The notes under the pieces are model-generated. The model made no database searches and was not told the DNA's origin. It saw only the letters and a program-made list of their open reading frames with translations. This document shows, in pieces, positions 16,558 through 24,868 of a DNA stretch of 64,000 nucleotides. The DNA comes from CAXMST01 sp038206985 (lineage in GTDB: Bacteria > Actinomycetota > Thermoleophilia > Solirubrobacterales > 70-9), in the NCBI GenBank assembly GCA_038206985.1, contig JBBRAH010000016.1, positions 1 to 64,000 of the forward strand, in the 5' to 3' direction. Position 1 is the first letter of the stretch. Every line of letters starts with the position of its first letter. Made by a program: the position numbers and the translations under genes.

Positions 16558-17589
16558 GTGAGCGAATCCGGATCTAGCCAGAGCGCCTATGAGGCGGCCG
16601 GTGTCAGCCAGGCGGGCGCCGACGCTGCCGTCAGCGCGCTGCTTCGCTCGTTGAGCCGGATCGACACCGGCAAGCCCTCGCGCGTCGTGCCGCTCCCCGG
16701 CCACTACGCCAGCGTGTTGCGCATCGACGACGTGCGCGGCATCGCCTTCGGTGCCGACGGTGTGGGGACAAAGATGGTGCTCGCCGAGCAGCTCGGGCGG
16801 TTCGAGACCATCGGGATCGACTGCATCGCGATGAACGTCAACGATCTCGTCTGCGTGGGAGCCGAGCCGATCGCCCTGGTGGACACGATCCTCTGCCGCA
16901 ATGCCGACCCCGAGGTGATCGGGCCGATCGGCGAGGGCTTGCGGCGCGGAGCTGAGCTGAGCGGGATCGAGATCCCGGGCGGCGAGATCGCCCAGGTCGG
17001 CGACGTCGTCGGCGGCTGGGAGCTCTCCGGCAGCTCGATCGGCCTCGTCGACCTCGATGCGATCGTCAGCGGCGCGAACATCGCAGCGGGCGACGTCTTG
17101 ATCGGCATGCCCTCCTCCGGCCTGCATTCCAACGGCTACACGCTCGCCCGCAAGGCGCTGGCCGAGCTGCCGCTCGGCGAGGACCACGAGGGACGCCTCG
17201 GGCGCCCGCTCGGCGACGTCCTGCTCGAGCCGACCACGCTGTACGTCCGAGCCGTGCTCGAGCTGTTGGATTCCGCCATCGATGTGCGCGGCCTCGCCCA
17301 CATCACCGGCGACGGGCTCAACAACCTGCTGCGGCTCTCACGCGAGGTCGGCTACGAGTTGACCGACCCGCTGCCGGTACCGCCGATCTTCGACCTGATC
17401 TCCGAGCAGGGCAATGTGGGGGCCGAGGAGATGTACGAGGTCTTCAACATGGGCCTCGGCTTCGTCTGCGTGGTCCCCGACGCCGACACCGACGCCGCCG
17501 TGGCGCTCCTGGCCGAACACCATCCGGGCACCAGGCGCATCGGGGTCGTCAGCGATCGCCCTGGCGCGGTCGAGCGGACGGGGGTCTAG
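16558..17589 (+). CDS. purM: Phosphoribosylformylglycinamidine cyclo-ligase (AIR synthetase)
   Basis: 343 residues, GTG start. Fifth step of purine synthesis: ATP-dependent closure of FGAM to aminoimidazole ribonucleotide. Motifs include YASVLRIDDVRGIAFGADGV, DGVGTKMVLAEQ, GIDCIAMNVNDLVCVGAEP, GEIAQVGDVV, MPSSGLHSNGYTLARK and AHITGDGLNNLLRL, all expected for PurM. Length is normal. No other purine genes adjoin. A TTGAAT sequence 7 bp before GTG may be a weak -10. Confidence 0.95.
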   Translation: MSESGSSQSAYEAAGVSQAGADAAVSALLRSLSRIDTGKPSRVVPLPGHYASVLRIDDVRGIAFGADGVGTKMVLAEQLGRFETIGIDCIAMNVNDLVCVGAEPIALVDTILCRNADPEVIGPIGEGLRRGAELSGIEIPGGEIAQVGDVVGGWELSGSSIGLVDLDAIVSGANIAAGDVLIGMPSSGLHSNGYTLARKALAELPLGEDHEGRLGRPLGDVLLEPTTLYVRAVLELLDSAIDVRGLAHITGDGLNNLLRLSREVGYELTDPLPVPPIFDLISEQGNVGAEEMYEVFNMGLGFVCVVPDADTDAAVALLAEHHPGTRRIGVVSDRPGAVERTGV

Positions 17590-17774
17590 GCCGGCTCCCA
17601 CCTGCCGGGCCTATGCATCGCCGCCGGCGTTCGCCATCATTCGGGAGACGATGTCGCTCCTGATGACGCAATCCGCACTGCTCGTCACCGCCCGTGGGGA
17701 CGCCGAGGGCGCCGATCGCAAATACTCGTGCGATGCGACCGCGTAGATCCGGGTAGTAGGTCAACACCTTGGCG

Positions 17775-19265
17775 ATGATCGGAACACAGCTCTCCGGCCG
17801 CTACCGGCTGGAATCGAAACTCGGCAGCGGTGGCATGTCCACCGTCTACCTGGCGACCGACGAGACGCTCGGCCGCCAGGTGGCGATCAAGGTCATGCAC
17901 CGTGAGATCTCCGACCAGCCCGACCAGCTGGAGCGCTTCCGGCGCGAGGCCCGGGCGGTGGCCTCGCTCTCGCATCCCAATTTGGTTGCGGTCATCGACG
18001 CCGGCGAGGACGGCGGTCACCCCTACATCGTCTTCGAGTACGTCCCGGGCGAGACGCTGAAGAAGAAGATCGACGAGCAGACGCGCCTGGGGCTCGACGA
18101 GGCAACGGCCTACGCGATCGAGGTCGGCCGTGGCCTTGCCTGTGCCCACGCCTCGAAGCTGATCCACCGGGACGTCAAGCCCCAGAACGTGCTCATCGAC
18201 GCCGAGGGCCGGGCCAAGATCACGGACTTCGGCATCGCCCGGTCGCTCGAGGTACACGGTCTGACGGCCACCGGGCGCGTGCTCGGCACCACCGACTACG
18301 TCTCCCCCGAGCAGGCGATGGGCCAGGAGGTGGACCCCCGGACCGACGTCTACTCGCTGGGTGTACTGCTCTACGAGATGCTCACGGGCGACGTGCCGTT
18401 CCACGCCGAGACCCAGGTGGGCGTAGCGATGAAGCACGTCAACGAGGCGATCCCAAACGTCCAGAAGGCGCGGCCGGAGGTCTCCTCGGCCCTTGCGGCG
18501 GCGCTCGAGCGGGCCACGGCCAAGGAGCCGAAGGATCGCTACCACGATATGAACTTCTTCCTCGCCGATCTCGAGGGTGCGCTCGAGGTCGAGGTCTCCC
18601 GGGCGGGACACTCCACAGGCGAGGCGACGACGGTCCTCGACTCGGTTCCCGGAACCCGCCGCAAGCTGGTCACCAGGCGCACCATCTCCTGGGCGGGAGC
18701 GCTGCTGCTGATCGCCGCCGCGGGAACGGCGATCGCCCTCGCGGCCCTGACCGGCGACGAGGGTCCTTCGCGGGCCACGCCCGTGGTCAGTCAGGCCGGC
18801 GGCGAGCCGATCGATGTCGTGGCCGCGATCGACTACGACTCCGACGTGCTCGGCGACGATGCGGAGAACTCCAGCCTGACCGCGCTGGCGATAGACGGCA
18901 ACACGCGCGGTACCGCCTGGGCGACCGAGACCTACGACGCGGGCTTCGGCAGCAAGGAGGGGGTCGGTCTGATCCTGGACGCGGGCAAGCCGGTCACCGC
19001 CAGGGAGCTGGTCATAACCACCACAGCGCCGGGCTGGACGGCCGAGATCTATGGCTCCAGCGACTCGACGCCACCTGAAGACATCAGCGGCTGGGAAGAC
19101 CAGCTCGCCGACGCGCAGACGATCGACAGCAAGCAGCAGACGATCGAGCTCAACGCGACCTCCCCACACCGCTACTTCCTGATCTGGATCACCGAGCTCT
19201 CCGAGGCGCCCGACGGCGACAGCGGCTTCCGGGTCGAGATCAGCGACGCCCGGCTGCTCAACTAG
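17775..19265 (+). CDS. Transmembrane Ser/Thr protein kinase with MurJ-type extracellular discoidin-like domain
   Basis: 496 residues from ATG 17775 (TTG 17769 is in frame and possible). Complete Hanks kinase: glycine loop GSGGMSTVYLA, VAIKVM lysine, HRDVKPQNVLID, DFGIARS, activation segment ending TTDYVSPEQA. A basic juxtamembrane region leads to one helix (about 315-335, WAGALLLIAAAGTAIALAAL). The external 150 residues read DYDSDVLGDDAENSSLTALA, IDGNTRGTAWATETYD, GVGLILDAGKPVTARELVI; this resembles the extracellular domain at the C-terminus of actinobacterial MurJ/MviN and the NPCBM/discoidin fold. It probably senses a wall component. Preceded by a 185-bp gap with nothing else recognised. 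Confidence 0.88.
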   Translation: MIGTQLSGRYRLESKLGSGGMSTVYLATDETLGRQVAIKVMHREISDQPDQLERFRREARAVASLSHPNLVAVIDAGEDGGHPYIVFEYVPGETLKKKIDEQTRLGLDEATAYAIEVGRGLACAHASKLIHRDVKPQNVLIDAEGRAKITDFGIARSLEVHGLTATGRVLGTTDYVSPEQAMGQEVDPRTDVYSLGVLLYEMLTGDVPFHAETQVGVAMKHVNEAIPNVQKARPEVSSALAAALERATAKEPKDRYHDMNFFLADLEGALEVEVSRAGHSTGEATTVLDSVPGTRRKLVTRRTISWAGALLLIAAAGTAIALAALTGDEGPSRATPVVSQAGGEPIDVVAAIDYDSDVLGDDAENSSLTALAIDGNTRGTAWATETYDAGFGSKEGVGLILDAGKPVTARELVITTTAPGWTAEIYGSSDSTPPEDISGWEDQLADAQTIDSKQQTIELNATSPHRYFLIWITELSEAPDGDSGFRVEISDARLLN

Positions 19266-19298
19266 GCCCCGGTCCACAGCGGCGCGGCCGGCGCGCGG

Positions 19299-20270
19299 TC
19301 AGTAGCTGAAGCCGCGCTCGCGGCGGTGACGCTCGATGCCGAGCTGGACGAGGCGGTCACAGAGCTCGGAGTAGGGCACGCCACTCGCCTCCATCAGGCG
19401 GGCGTAGACGCTCGTCTCGGTGAAACCCGGGATCGTGTTGATCTCGTTGACCAGGACGCTGCCGTTCGCGCCGACGAAGAAGTCGCAACGGGCCAGGCCG
19501 CTACAGTCGCAGGCCCCGAAGACCTCCGCTGCCAGACGCCGAACCTCGGCGGTCGTCGCGTCGTCGATGCGTGCCGGAACGACCAGGTCCATGCCGCCCG
19601 CCTCGTACTTGGCCTCAAAGTCGTACCAGTCGGCGTGCGCGTCGATCTCGCCCGGGACCGAGACCTCGGGCTGCTCGTTGCCGAGCACCGAGCACTCCAC
19701 CTCCAGGCCCTCGCCATGGGCCTCGATGATCACCCGCGGGTCGAAGCCGGTGGCCTCGGCGACCGCGGCGTCGAGGTCGTCGAGGTCGTCGACGCGGACG
19801 ATCCCGACACTCGAGCCGAGCCGCGACGGTTTGACCCACAGCGGCAGGCCCAGTGCCTGCACACGCTCGCGCCAGCCGTCCTCGCCGGCCGCGGCGAAGC
19901 CGACCTGAGGGATGCCGCGTTCGGCGAGCAGGCGCTTGCAGGTGAGCTTGTCGATCGTCGTTGCGGCCGCGAGCACTCCCGGCCCGACATAGGGCACGTC
20001 GAGGCACTCGAGCAGGCCCTGGACCGTGCCGTCCTCACCGAAGGGACCGTGCAGGACCGGGAAGACAGCGTCGCAGCCCAGCAGGCCCGCGGCGGGCCGC
20101 ACATCGACCTCCGCTCCACCCTCGCCGAGCCTCCAGTGGCCGTCGCGATCGATCACCACATCGACGACCTCGTGGCCGGCCTCGCCGAGCCCGGAGGCAA
20201 CCGAGGCACCGGAGCGCAGCGAGACATCGTGCTCGCTGGAGCGGCCGCCGCGGAGTACCGCGACCCTCAT
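19299..20270 (-). CDS. ddl: D-alanine--D-alanine ligase
   Basis: 323-residue ATP-grasp ligase making D-Ala-D-Ala for peptidoglycan. Diagnostic residues: GGRSSEHDVSLRSG (catalytic Glu), FPVLHGPFGEDGTVQG, VKPSRLGSSVGIVRV (Ser pair for substrate and ATP), YDFEAKYEAGGMDLVVPA (omega-loop Tyr, typical of D-Ala-D-Ala rather than D-Lac specificity), and VNEINTIPGFTETS (Mg2+ ligands). Its ATG overlaps the stop of the PASTA kinase gene by four bases, making it the last gene of the fhaA-to-pknB operon. A second, more diverged ligase lies at 49539-50471. Confidence 0.95.
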   Translation of the reverse strand: MRVAVLRGGRSSEHDVSLRSGASVASGLGEAGHEVVDVVIDRDGHWRLGEGGAEVDVRPAAGLLGCDAVFPVLHGPFGEDGTVQGLLECLDVPYVGPGVLAAATTIDKLTCKRLLAERGIPQVGFAAAGEDGWRERVQALGLPLWVKPSRLGSSVGIVRVDDLDDLDAAVAEATGFDPRVIIEAHGEGLEVECSVLGNEQPEVSVPGEIDAHADWYDFEAKYEAGGMDLVVPARIDDATTAEVRRLAAEVFGACDCSGLARCDFFVGANGSVLVNEINTIPGFTETSVYARLMEASGVPYSELCDRLVQLGIERHRRERGFSY

Positions 20271-22063
20271 GGGGTCGTGGTCGTCCCGGGGTCGGTGGGC
20301 GGCGGCTCCGTAAAGCGGCCGATGGTCAGAGTCACGCGGTCGCCCGGGCTGCGCCGGGTGCCGGCGCCCGGCACCTGGCTGAGCACGATCCCGTCCTCGG
20401 ACTCGGTGTCGGTGTCGCGGTCGATCACATCCACCTCGAGACCCTGCTTCTCGAGCTGGCGCACCGCGAAGTCCTCCTTCATCCCGACGTAGTTGTCGAG
20501 CACGATCGTGCCGGCGCCGGTGGAGTAGACGATCGTGATCTGCGAGCCCTCCTCAACCGATTCCCCGGCGCCGGGGATCTGCTCGATCACCTGATCCTGG
20601 GGCGCATCGTCGTCGCGGGACTCCTGCGAGACGAGGAAGCCGGCCCGCTCGAGCGTCGCCTTCGCCTCGATCCGGTCCTGCCCGACGACGCTCGGCACGC
20701 TGAGGAGCGTCGTCCCGCCCGAGATGATCACGGTCACCGTCTCCCCCGCTGCCAGAGAACTGCCGGCGGCGGGCTGGGTCTCGATGGCCTTGCCCTGAGC
20801 GACGGAGTCCGTCGGCTCGGTGTTGAAGGCGACCTCGAAGCCGGCCTTGACCAGGCGTCGTTTCGCCTTCTGCCGCCCCAGCCCACTCACATCGGGTACC
20901 GCAATCTGAGCGGGTCCCTGGCTGACCGAGATCGTCACGGTCGAGCCCTCGTCGGCGGTATCGCCGGAGCGCGGGCTCTGCTCGACCACGGTGCCCTCCG
21001 GCTCCGGCCGCGGCATGCGGTCCACGACGACCTTGAAGCCGACGTCCTGGAGCTTCAGCTTCGCCTGCACCTCAGTGAGGCCGGTGACCTTCGGGACCTC
21101 GACCCCGTCGGAGCGGGTCAGGAAGAAGATCAGCGCGGCGATCCCGAGCAGGGCAACCACGGCGGCGACGATCCACCACTTGCGGTTGTCGGTCTCCTCC
21201 GGCGGCACATAGGCGGCGTGGCGAGCGGTATGGCCGGCGATCCCGGGGTTCGCCTCGGCCTCGTCGAGGGCGGTGATCATCTCGGCCGCGGAGGAGTAGC
21301 GGTTAGCCGGGTCCTTCGCGAGAGCGCGCAAAACGACCGAGTCGAGCGCCGGCGAGATCGCCGGGTTGATGGTGCTCGGTACGGGTGCGGGCTCGGAGAC
21401 CTGCTTCATCGCGATCGCGACCATGTTCTCGCCCTCGAAGGGCACCCGGCCGGTGAGCATCTCGAAGAGCATCACGCCGACGGAGTAGACGTCGGAGGCG
21501 GCGGTCACATCCTGACCCTGCGCCTGCTCGGGGCTGAGGTACTGGGCGGTGCCCATCACGGAGCCCGTCTGGGTGATCTCCGAGTCGCCGGCGCGGGCGA
21601 TCCCGAAGTCCGCGACCCGGACCCGCCCCTCGGGGTCGATCAGCACGTTCATCGGCTTCAAATCGCGGTGGACGATCCCGCGAGAGTGAGCGAACTCGGC
21701 GGCGGTGAGCACCTGGCGGGTGACCTCGACAGATTCCTCGATGCTGATCCCGCGATCGGCGAGATCGCGCAGCGAGGAGCCGTCGATGTACTCCATCGCA
21801 ATGTAGAAGCTGTCCTCGACTGCCCCGCGGTCGTAGACGCCGACCACGTTCGGGTGCTGGAGCCCGGCGGCGGCGGAGGCCTCACGGCGGAAGCGCTCGA
21901 CGAACTGGGTGTCGCGGGCGAAGTTCTCGTGCAGAACCTTGAGCGCGACCTGACGCCCGAGATCCGCGTCGGAGGCCAGCCATACGTCGGCCATACCGCC
22001 GGACCCGATCCGGTGCCGCAGGGTGTAGCGGCCATCGACGGTCTGTCCCTCTTGCAGTCTCAT
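20267..22063 (-). CDS. pknB: PASTA-domain Ser/Thr protein kinase (PknB type)
   Basis: 598 residues. Kinase domain 1-280: IGSGGMADVWLA, QVALKVL, HRDLKPMNVLIDPEG, DFGIARAGD, TAQYLSPEQAQG. One membrane helix near 310-330 (WWIVAAVVALLGIAALIFFL) separates it from four extracellular PASTA repeats (beginning VEVPKVTGL, IAVPDVSGL, LSVPSVVGQ, IVLDNYVGM), the muropeptide/lipid II-sensing module of PknB/PrkC. It phosphorylates division and wall-synthesis factors in relatives. Sits directly after pbpA (16 bp) and overlaps ddl, as in the Mycobacterium operon but without a pknA between. Confidence 0.95.
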   Translation of the reverse strand: MRLQEGQTVDGRYTLRHRIGSGGMADVWLASDADLGRQVALKVLHENFARDTQFVERFRREASAAAGLQHPNVVGVYDRGAVEDSFYIAMEYIDGSSLRDLADRGISIEESVEVTRQVLTAAEFAHSRGIVHRDLKPMNVLIDPEGRVRVADFGIARAGDSEITQTGSVMGTAQYLSPEQAQGQDVTAASDVYSVGVMLFEMLTGRVPFEGENMVAIAMKQVSEPAPVPSTINPAISPALDSVVLRALAKDPANRYSSAAEMITALDEAEANPGIAGHTARHAAYVPPEETDNRKWWIVAAVVALLGIAALIFFLTRSDGVEVPKVTGLTEVQAKLKLQDVGFKVVVDRMPRPEPEGTVVEQSPRSGDTADEGSTVTISVSQGPAQIAVPDVSGLGRQKAKRRLVKAGFEVAFNTEPTDSVAQGKAIETQPAAGSSLAAGETVTVIISGGTTLLSVPSVVGQDRIEAKATLERAGFLVSQESRDDDAPQDQVIEQIPGAGESVEEGSQITIVYSTGAGTIVLDNYVGMKEDFAVRQLEKQGLEVDVIDRDTDTESEDGIVLSQVPGAGTRRSPGDRVTLTIGRFTEPPPTDPGTTTTP

Positions 22064-22079
22064 CCGGTCCTCATCTCAT

Positions 22080-23546
22080 TCATCCCTGGCCCAGCAGTTC
22101 CTCCGCCACGGCCGTGGCGATCGGTCCCGCCGTGTCGCCGCCGAAGCATCCCTGACAACGCTCGAGGGTGGCGGCGATCGCGATCTGCGGATCGTCGGCG
22201 GGAGCGAACATAACGAACCACGGCTGGTTGAGGCCCTCGAGGTCGATCTCCGCCGTGCCGGTCTTGCCGGCGAACGGGGTCGAGCCGCCGAACAAGGTGA
22301 GGCCGGAAGCGGTGCCCTCCTCGGTGACGTTGGTCATCATCTCGGTCAACTGCGCCGCCGTCTCCTCGCTGATCACCTGCTCTACCTCGTCGGGATCGAG
22401 CTCGTCGCTCACACGGCCGTCCGGATCCGTGACTTCCTGCACGAAGGTCGGCGCCATCCGCTTGCCGCCGTTGGCGACCGTCGCCGCCACGGTCGCCATC
22501 TGCAACACGGTGGCCTGCATCTGACCCTCCTCGCCGCCCTGACCGATCGCAACGCGCCCGACGTCGAAGGCTGAACGGGTCAGGCGGCCGTTGCTCTTGC
22601 GCGGGCCCGAGGCGATCATCTGAGAGTCCGGGTAGTCGAGTGGCGGCAGCGAGTAGAAGCCGAAGCGCTCCATGTACTCGACCATCGTGTCCTCGCCGAG
22701 GGCCTCGGCGACGTTCGCCCAGGCCGTGTTGACGGAGTTCGTCAGCGCGTCGGTGAGCGTGATCGGGTTCTGGCTGAAGCCGCCGGAGTTGGCCAGGGGG
22801 ACGCCGGAGATGTCCTGGCCATCGCTGCCGTCGACGGTTGACTCCGGCGTGAACTCGCCCGAGTCGAGCGCCGCGGCCGCTGTCACGACCTTCATCGTCG
22901 AGCCCGGCGGGTAGCCGCTCTGGGTGGCACGGTTGAAGAGCACGGAGTCACCGGGGGGCAGGTTGTTGAACTCCTCCAGCCGCGCCGGAATCTCGTTCGG
23001 GTCGAAGCCGGGGGTGGAGACCATCGCCCTCACCGCGCCGGTGGAGGGCTCGATCGCGACGAGGGCGCCGCCGTCGGTGCCCTGAGCCGCGCTCAGCATC
23101 TCGGTGGCCAGGCGCTGAGCCCCCGCGTCGATCGTGATCGTCAGGTCGCTGCCCTCCTCGGTCGAGCCGCTGAGCTGTTCGAGGATCGTCGCGAACTCGT
23201 TCGACTCACCGACGAGGATGTCGTTTTCGGACTGCTCGATCCCGGTACGGCCGAAGTCGAGGAAGTCGTAACCGATCGGGTTTCCGAACAACGAGCCCGT
23301 CGGATAATCGCGCACGTAGCGCTTCGCCTCACCCTTGCCTCGCGGCCTGGAAACAGCGAGAAGCTCGCCGTCGGCCGACCGGATTTCGCCGCGGGCGATC
23401 TGCTGCTGGGCAAACAGTGGCCGCTTGTTCTCGGTCTTGGCCTCGAGCTCAGAGGCATCGAAGACCGACCACTTGGAAGTGAAGGCGATCAGCAGCGTGA
23501 AGAGCAGCAGGACGACGACATAGAGGCGGGCGATCGGCGCGTTCAT
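22080..23546 (-). CDS. pbpA: Class B penicillin-binding protein (PbpA-like transpeptidase)
   Basis: 488 residues. An N-terminal signal anchor (RLYVVVLLLFTLLIAF), a short dimerisation region, and the transpeptidase domain with all three motifs: SGYPPGSTMKVV (nucleophile Ser in STMK), SVN in TNSVNTAWANVAE, and KTG in FAGKTGTAEID. It crosslinks peptidoglycan with the adjacent RodA/FtsW polymerase, whose gene precedes it and overlaps by four bases. Smaller than FtsI/PBP2 and without a PASTA tail, matching mycobacterial PbpA. Confidence 0.95.
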   Translation of the reverse strand: MNAPIARLYVVVLLLFTLLIAFTSKWSVFDASELEAKTENKRPLFAQQQIARGEIRSADGELLAVSRPRGKGEAKRYVRDYPTGSLFGNPIGYDFLDFGRTGIEQSENDILVGESNEFATILEQLSGSTEEGSDLTITIDAGAQRLATEMLSAAQGTDGGALVAIEPSTGAVRAMVSTPGFDPNEIPARLEEFNNLPPGDSVLFNRATQSGYPPGSTMKVVTAAAALDSGEFTPESTVDGSDGQDISGVPLANSGGFSQNPITLTDALTNSVNTAWANVAEALGEDTMVEYMERFGFYSLPPLDYPDSQMIASGPRKSNGRLTRSAFDVGRVAIGQGGEEGQMQATVLQMATVAATVANGGKRMAPTFVQEVTDPDGRVSDELDPDEVEQVISEETAAQLTEMMTNVTEEGTASGLTLFGGSTPFAGKTGTAEIDLEGLNQPWFVMFAPADDPQIAIAATLERCQGCFGGDTAGPIATAVAEELLGQG

Positions 23547-24868
23547 GCGGGCAACCCCCCAGGCTCCCTCTTCGGCCGCCGGGCGCGGTCGGAGATCAGG
23601 AGCAGCAGCGCCAGCAGCACCATGTTGGCGACGACCGAGCTGCCGCCGTAGCTCACGAACGGCATGGTCACGCCGGTGAGCGGGATCACACGGGTGATGC
23701 CGCCGATGATCACGAACGCCTGTAGCGCGAAGACCGCTGTCAGGCCGGCGGCGAGCAGCTTCGAGAAACCGTCATCGGCGAGGATCGCGATCTTGAAACC
23801 GCGAGCAGCGATCAGCGCGTAGATCAGGATCACGCCACAGCCGCCGAACAGACCGAGCTCGTTGACGATCAGGGCATAAATCGAGTCCGTCTGCACCGCC
23901 GAGATCAACACTGTGTCGGTTCCGGGGATATAGAGCAGGGAGCCGCCGATGCCCTGCCCGAACAGGCCCCCGTCGGCCTGGGCGAACATGGACTGGAGGA
24001 TCTGGTACCCGGTGTTGTCCGGGTCCTGGTACGGGTCGAGCCAGATGTCGATGCGGTCGCCAACCTGATCGGCGGGGATGAAGGGAATGTGGGGCAGGAT
24101 GAGCACGCCCGCGAAGAACATCGCCAGCCCGATCACGACGAAAGAGGCCCGGTTGGTCGCCACGTAGAGGACCGCGAGGAAGCCGCCGAAGAACATCAGG
24201 GAGCTACCCAGGTCGCGGATCACGATCAGGCTGAGCATCGCGGCGCCCCAGACCACGAGCAGCGGGCCGAGGTGCTTGAGCGGGGGCAGGGTCAGCCCCA
24301 GAAAGCGGCGGGCCCCTACGATCAGCACCTCGCGCCGGTCCCGCAGATAGCTGGCAAGGAAGATGACGATCGCGATCTTCCCGAACTCGGCGGGCTGGAA
24401 GGAGAGCGGGCCGATCTCGACTCCGAGATAGGCGCCGTTGACCTGGGAACCGATGAGCGGCATCCGCGGCAGGACCATCAGGACCAGGCCGGCAACCGCG
24501 ATCACGTAGCGGTAGCGCTCGAGCACCTGGTAGTCGCGGAGAAAGACGATCGTGGCTGCGAAGAGGATCAGCGCCAGCACGAACCAGTTGGCCTGATCGC
24601 GCGCCAGGCTGTCGTCGATGCGGTAGATCATCACAAGCCCGATGCCGGCGAGCAGGGCCATCAGCGGGAACAGATAGGGATCCGCGTTCGGCAGGCGGAA
24701 ACGGATGAACATGTGGGCCGCGAAGCAGAGCGCCAGGAAGTAGGCGCCAAGGATCAGGCTCAGATCCCCCACGTTGTTGCTTTGGGCGGTGAAGACCGCG
24801 GTGAACCCAGCGGTGACCAGAGCCGCCACCGGGAGCAGTCCGAGGAGCTCCCGGTTGCGCGCGCTCAT
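23543..24868 (-). CDS. rodA: FtsW/RodA/SpoVE family peptidoglycan glycosyltransferase
   Basis: 441 residues, 11-12 membrane helices, SEDS family polymerase of lipid II. Conserved stretches: PLSFQPAEFGKIAIVIFLA (the catalytic-region E/PAEF motif), DLGSSLMFFGGFLAVLYVA (D-x-G-x-x), GQGIGGSLLYIPGTDTVLIS, and ITRVIPLTGVTMPFVSYGGSS near the C-terminus. The pairing with PbpA is the usual SEDS-bPBP couple. Start and stop overlap the genes on either side (ATGA). Confidence 0.95.
   Translation of the reverse strand: MSARNRELLGLLPVAALVTAGFTAVFTAQSNNVGDLSLILGAYFLALCFAAHMFIRFRLPNADPYLFPLMALLAGIGLVMIYRIDDSLARDQANWFVLALILFAATIVFLRDYQVLERYRYVIAVAGLVLMVLPRMPLIGSQVNGAYLGVEIGPLSFQPAEFGKIAIVIFLASYLRDRREVLIVGARRFLGLTLPPLKHLGPLLVVWGAAMLSLIVIRDLGSSLMFFGGFLAVLYVATNRASFVVIGLAMFFAGVLILPHIPFIPADQVGDRIDIWLDPYQDPDNTGYQILQSMFAQADGGLFGQGIGGSLLYIPGTDTVLISAVQTDSIYALIVNELGLFGGCGVILIYALIAARGFKIAILADDGFSKLLAAGLTAVFALQAFVIIGGITRVIPLTGVTMPFVSYGGSSVVANMVLLALLLLISDRARRPKREPGGLPA

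Noticed and set aside
17685..19277. 530-codon minus-strand frame opposite the MurJ-like-domain kinase
   Set aside because: Shadow; the plus strand has a full kinase with every Hanks motif.
19961..22213. 750-codon plus-strand frame opposite ddl and pknB
   Set aside because: Complementary-strand shadow; the minus-strand proteins have complete catalytic motifs.
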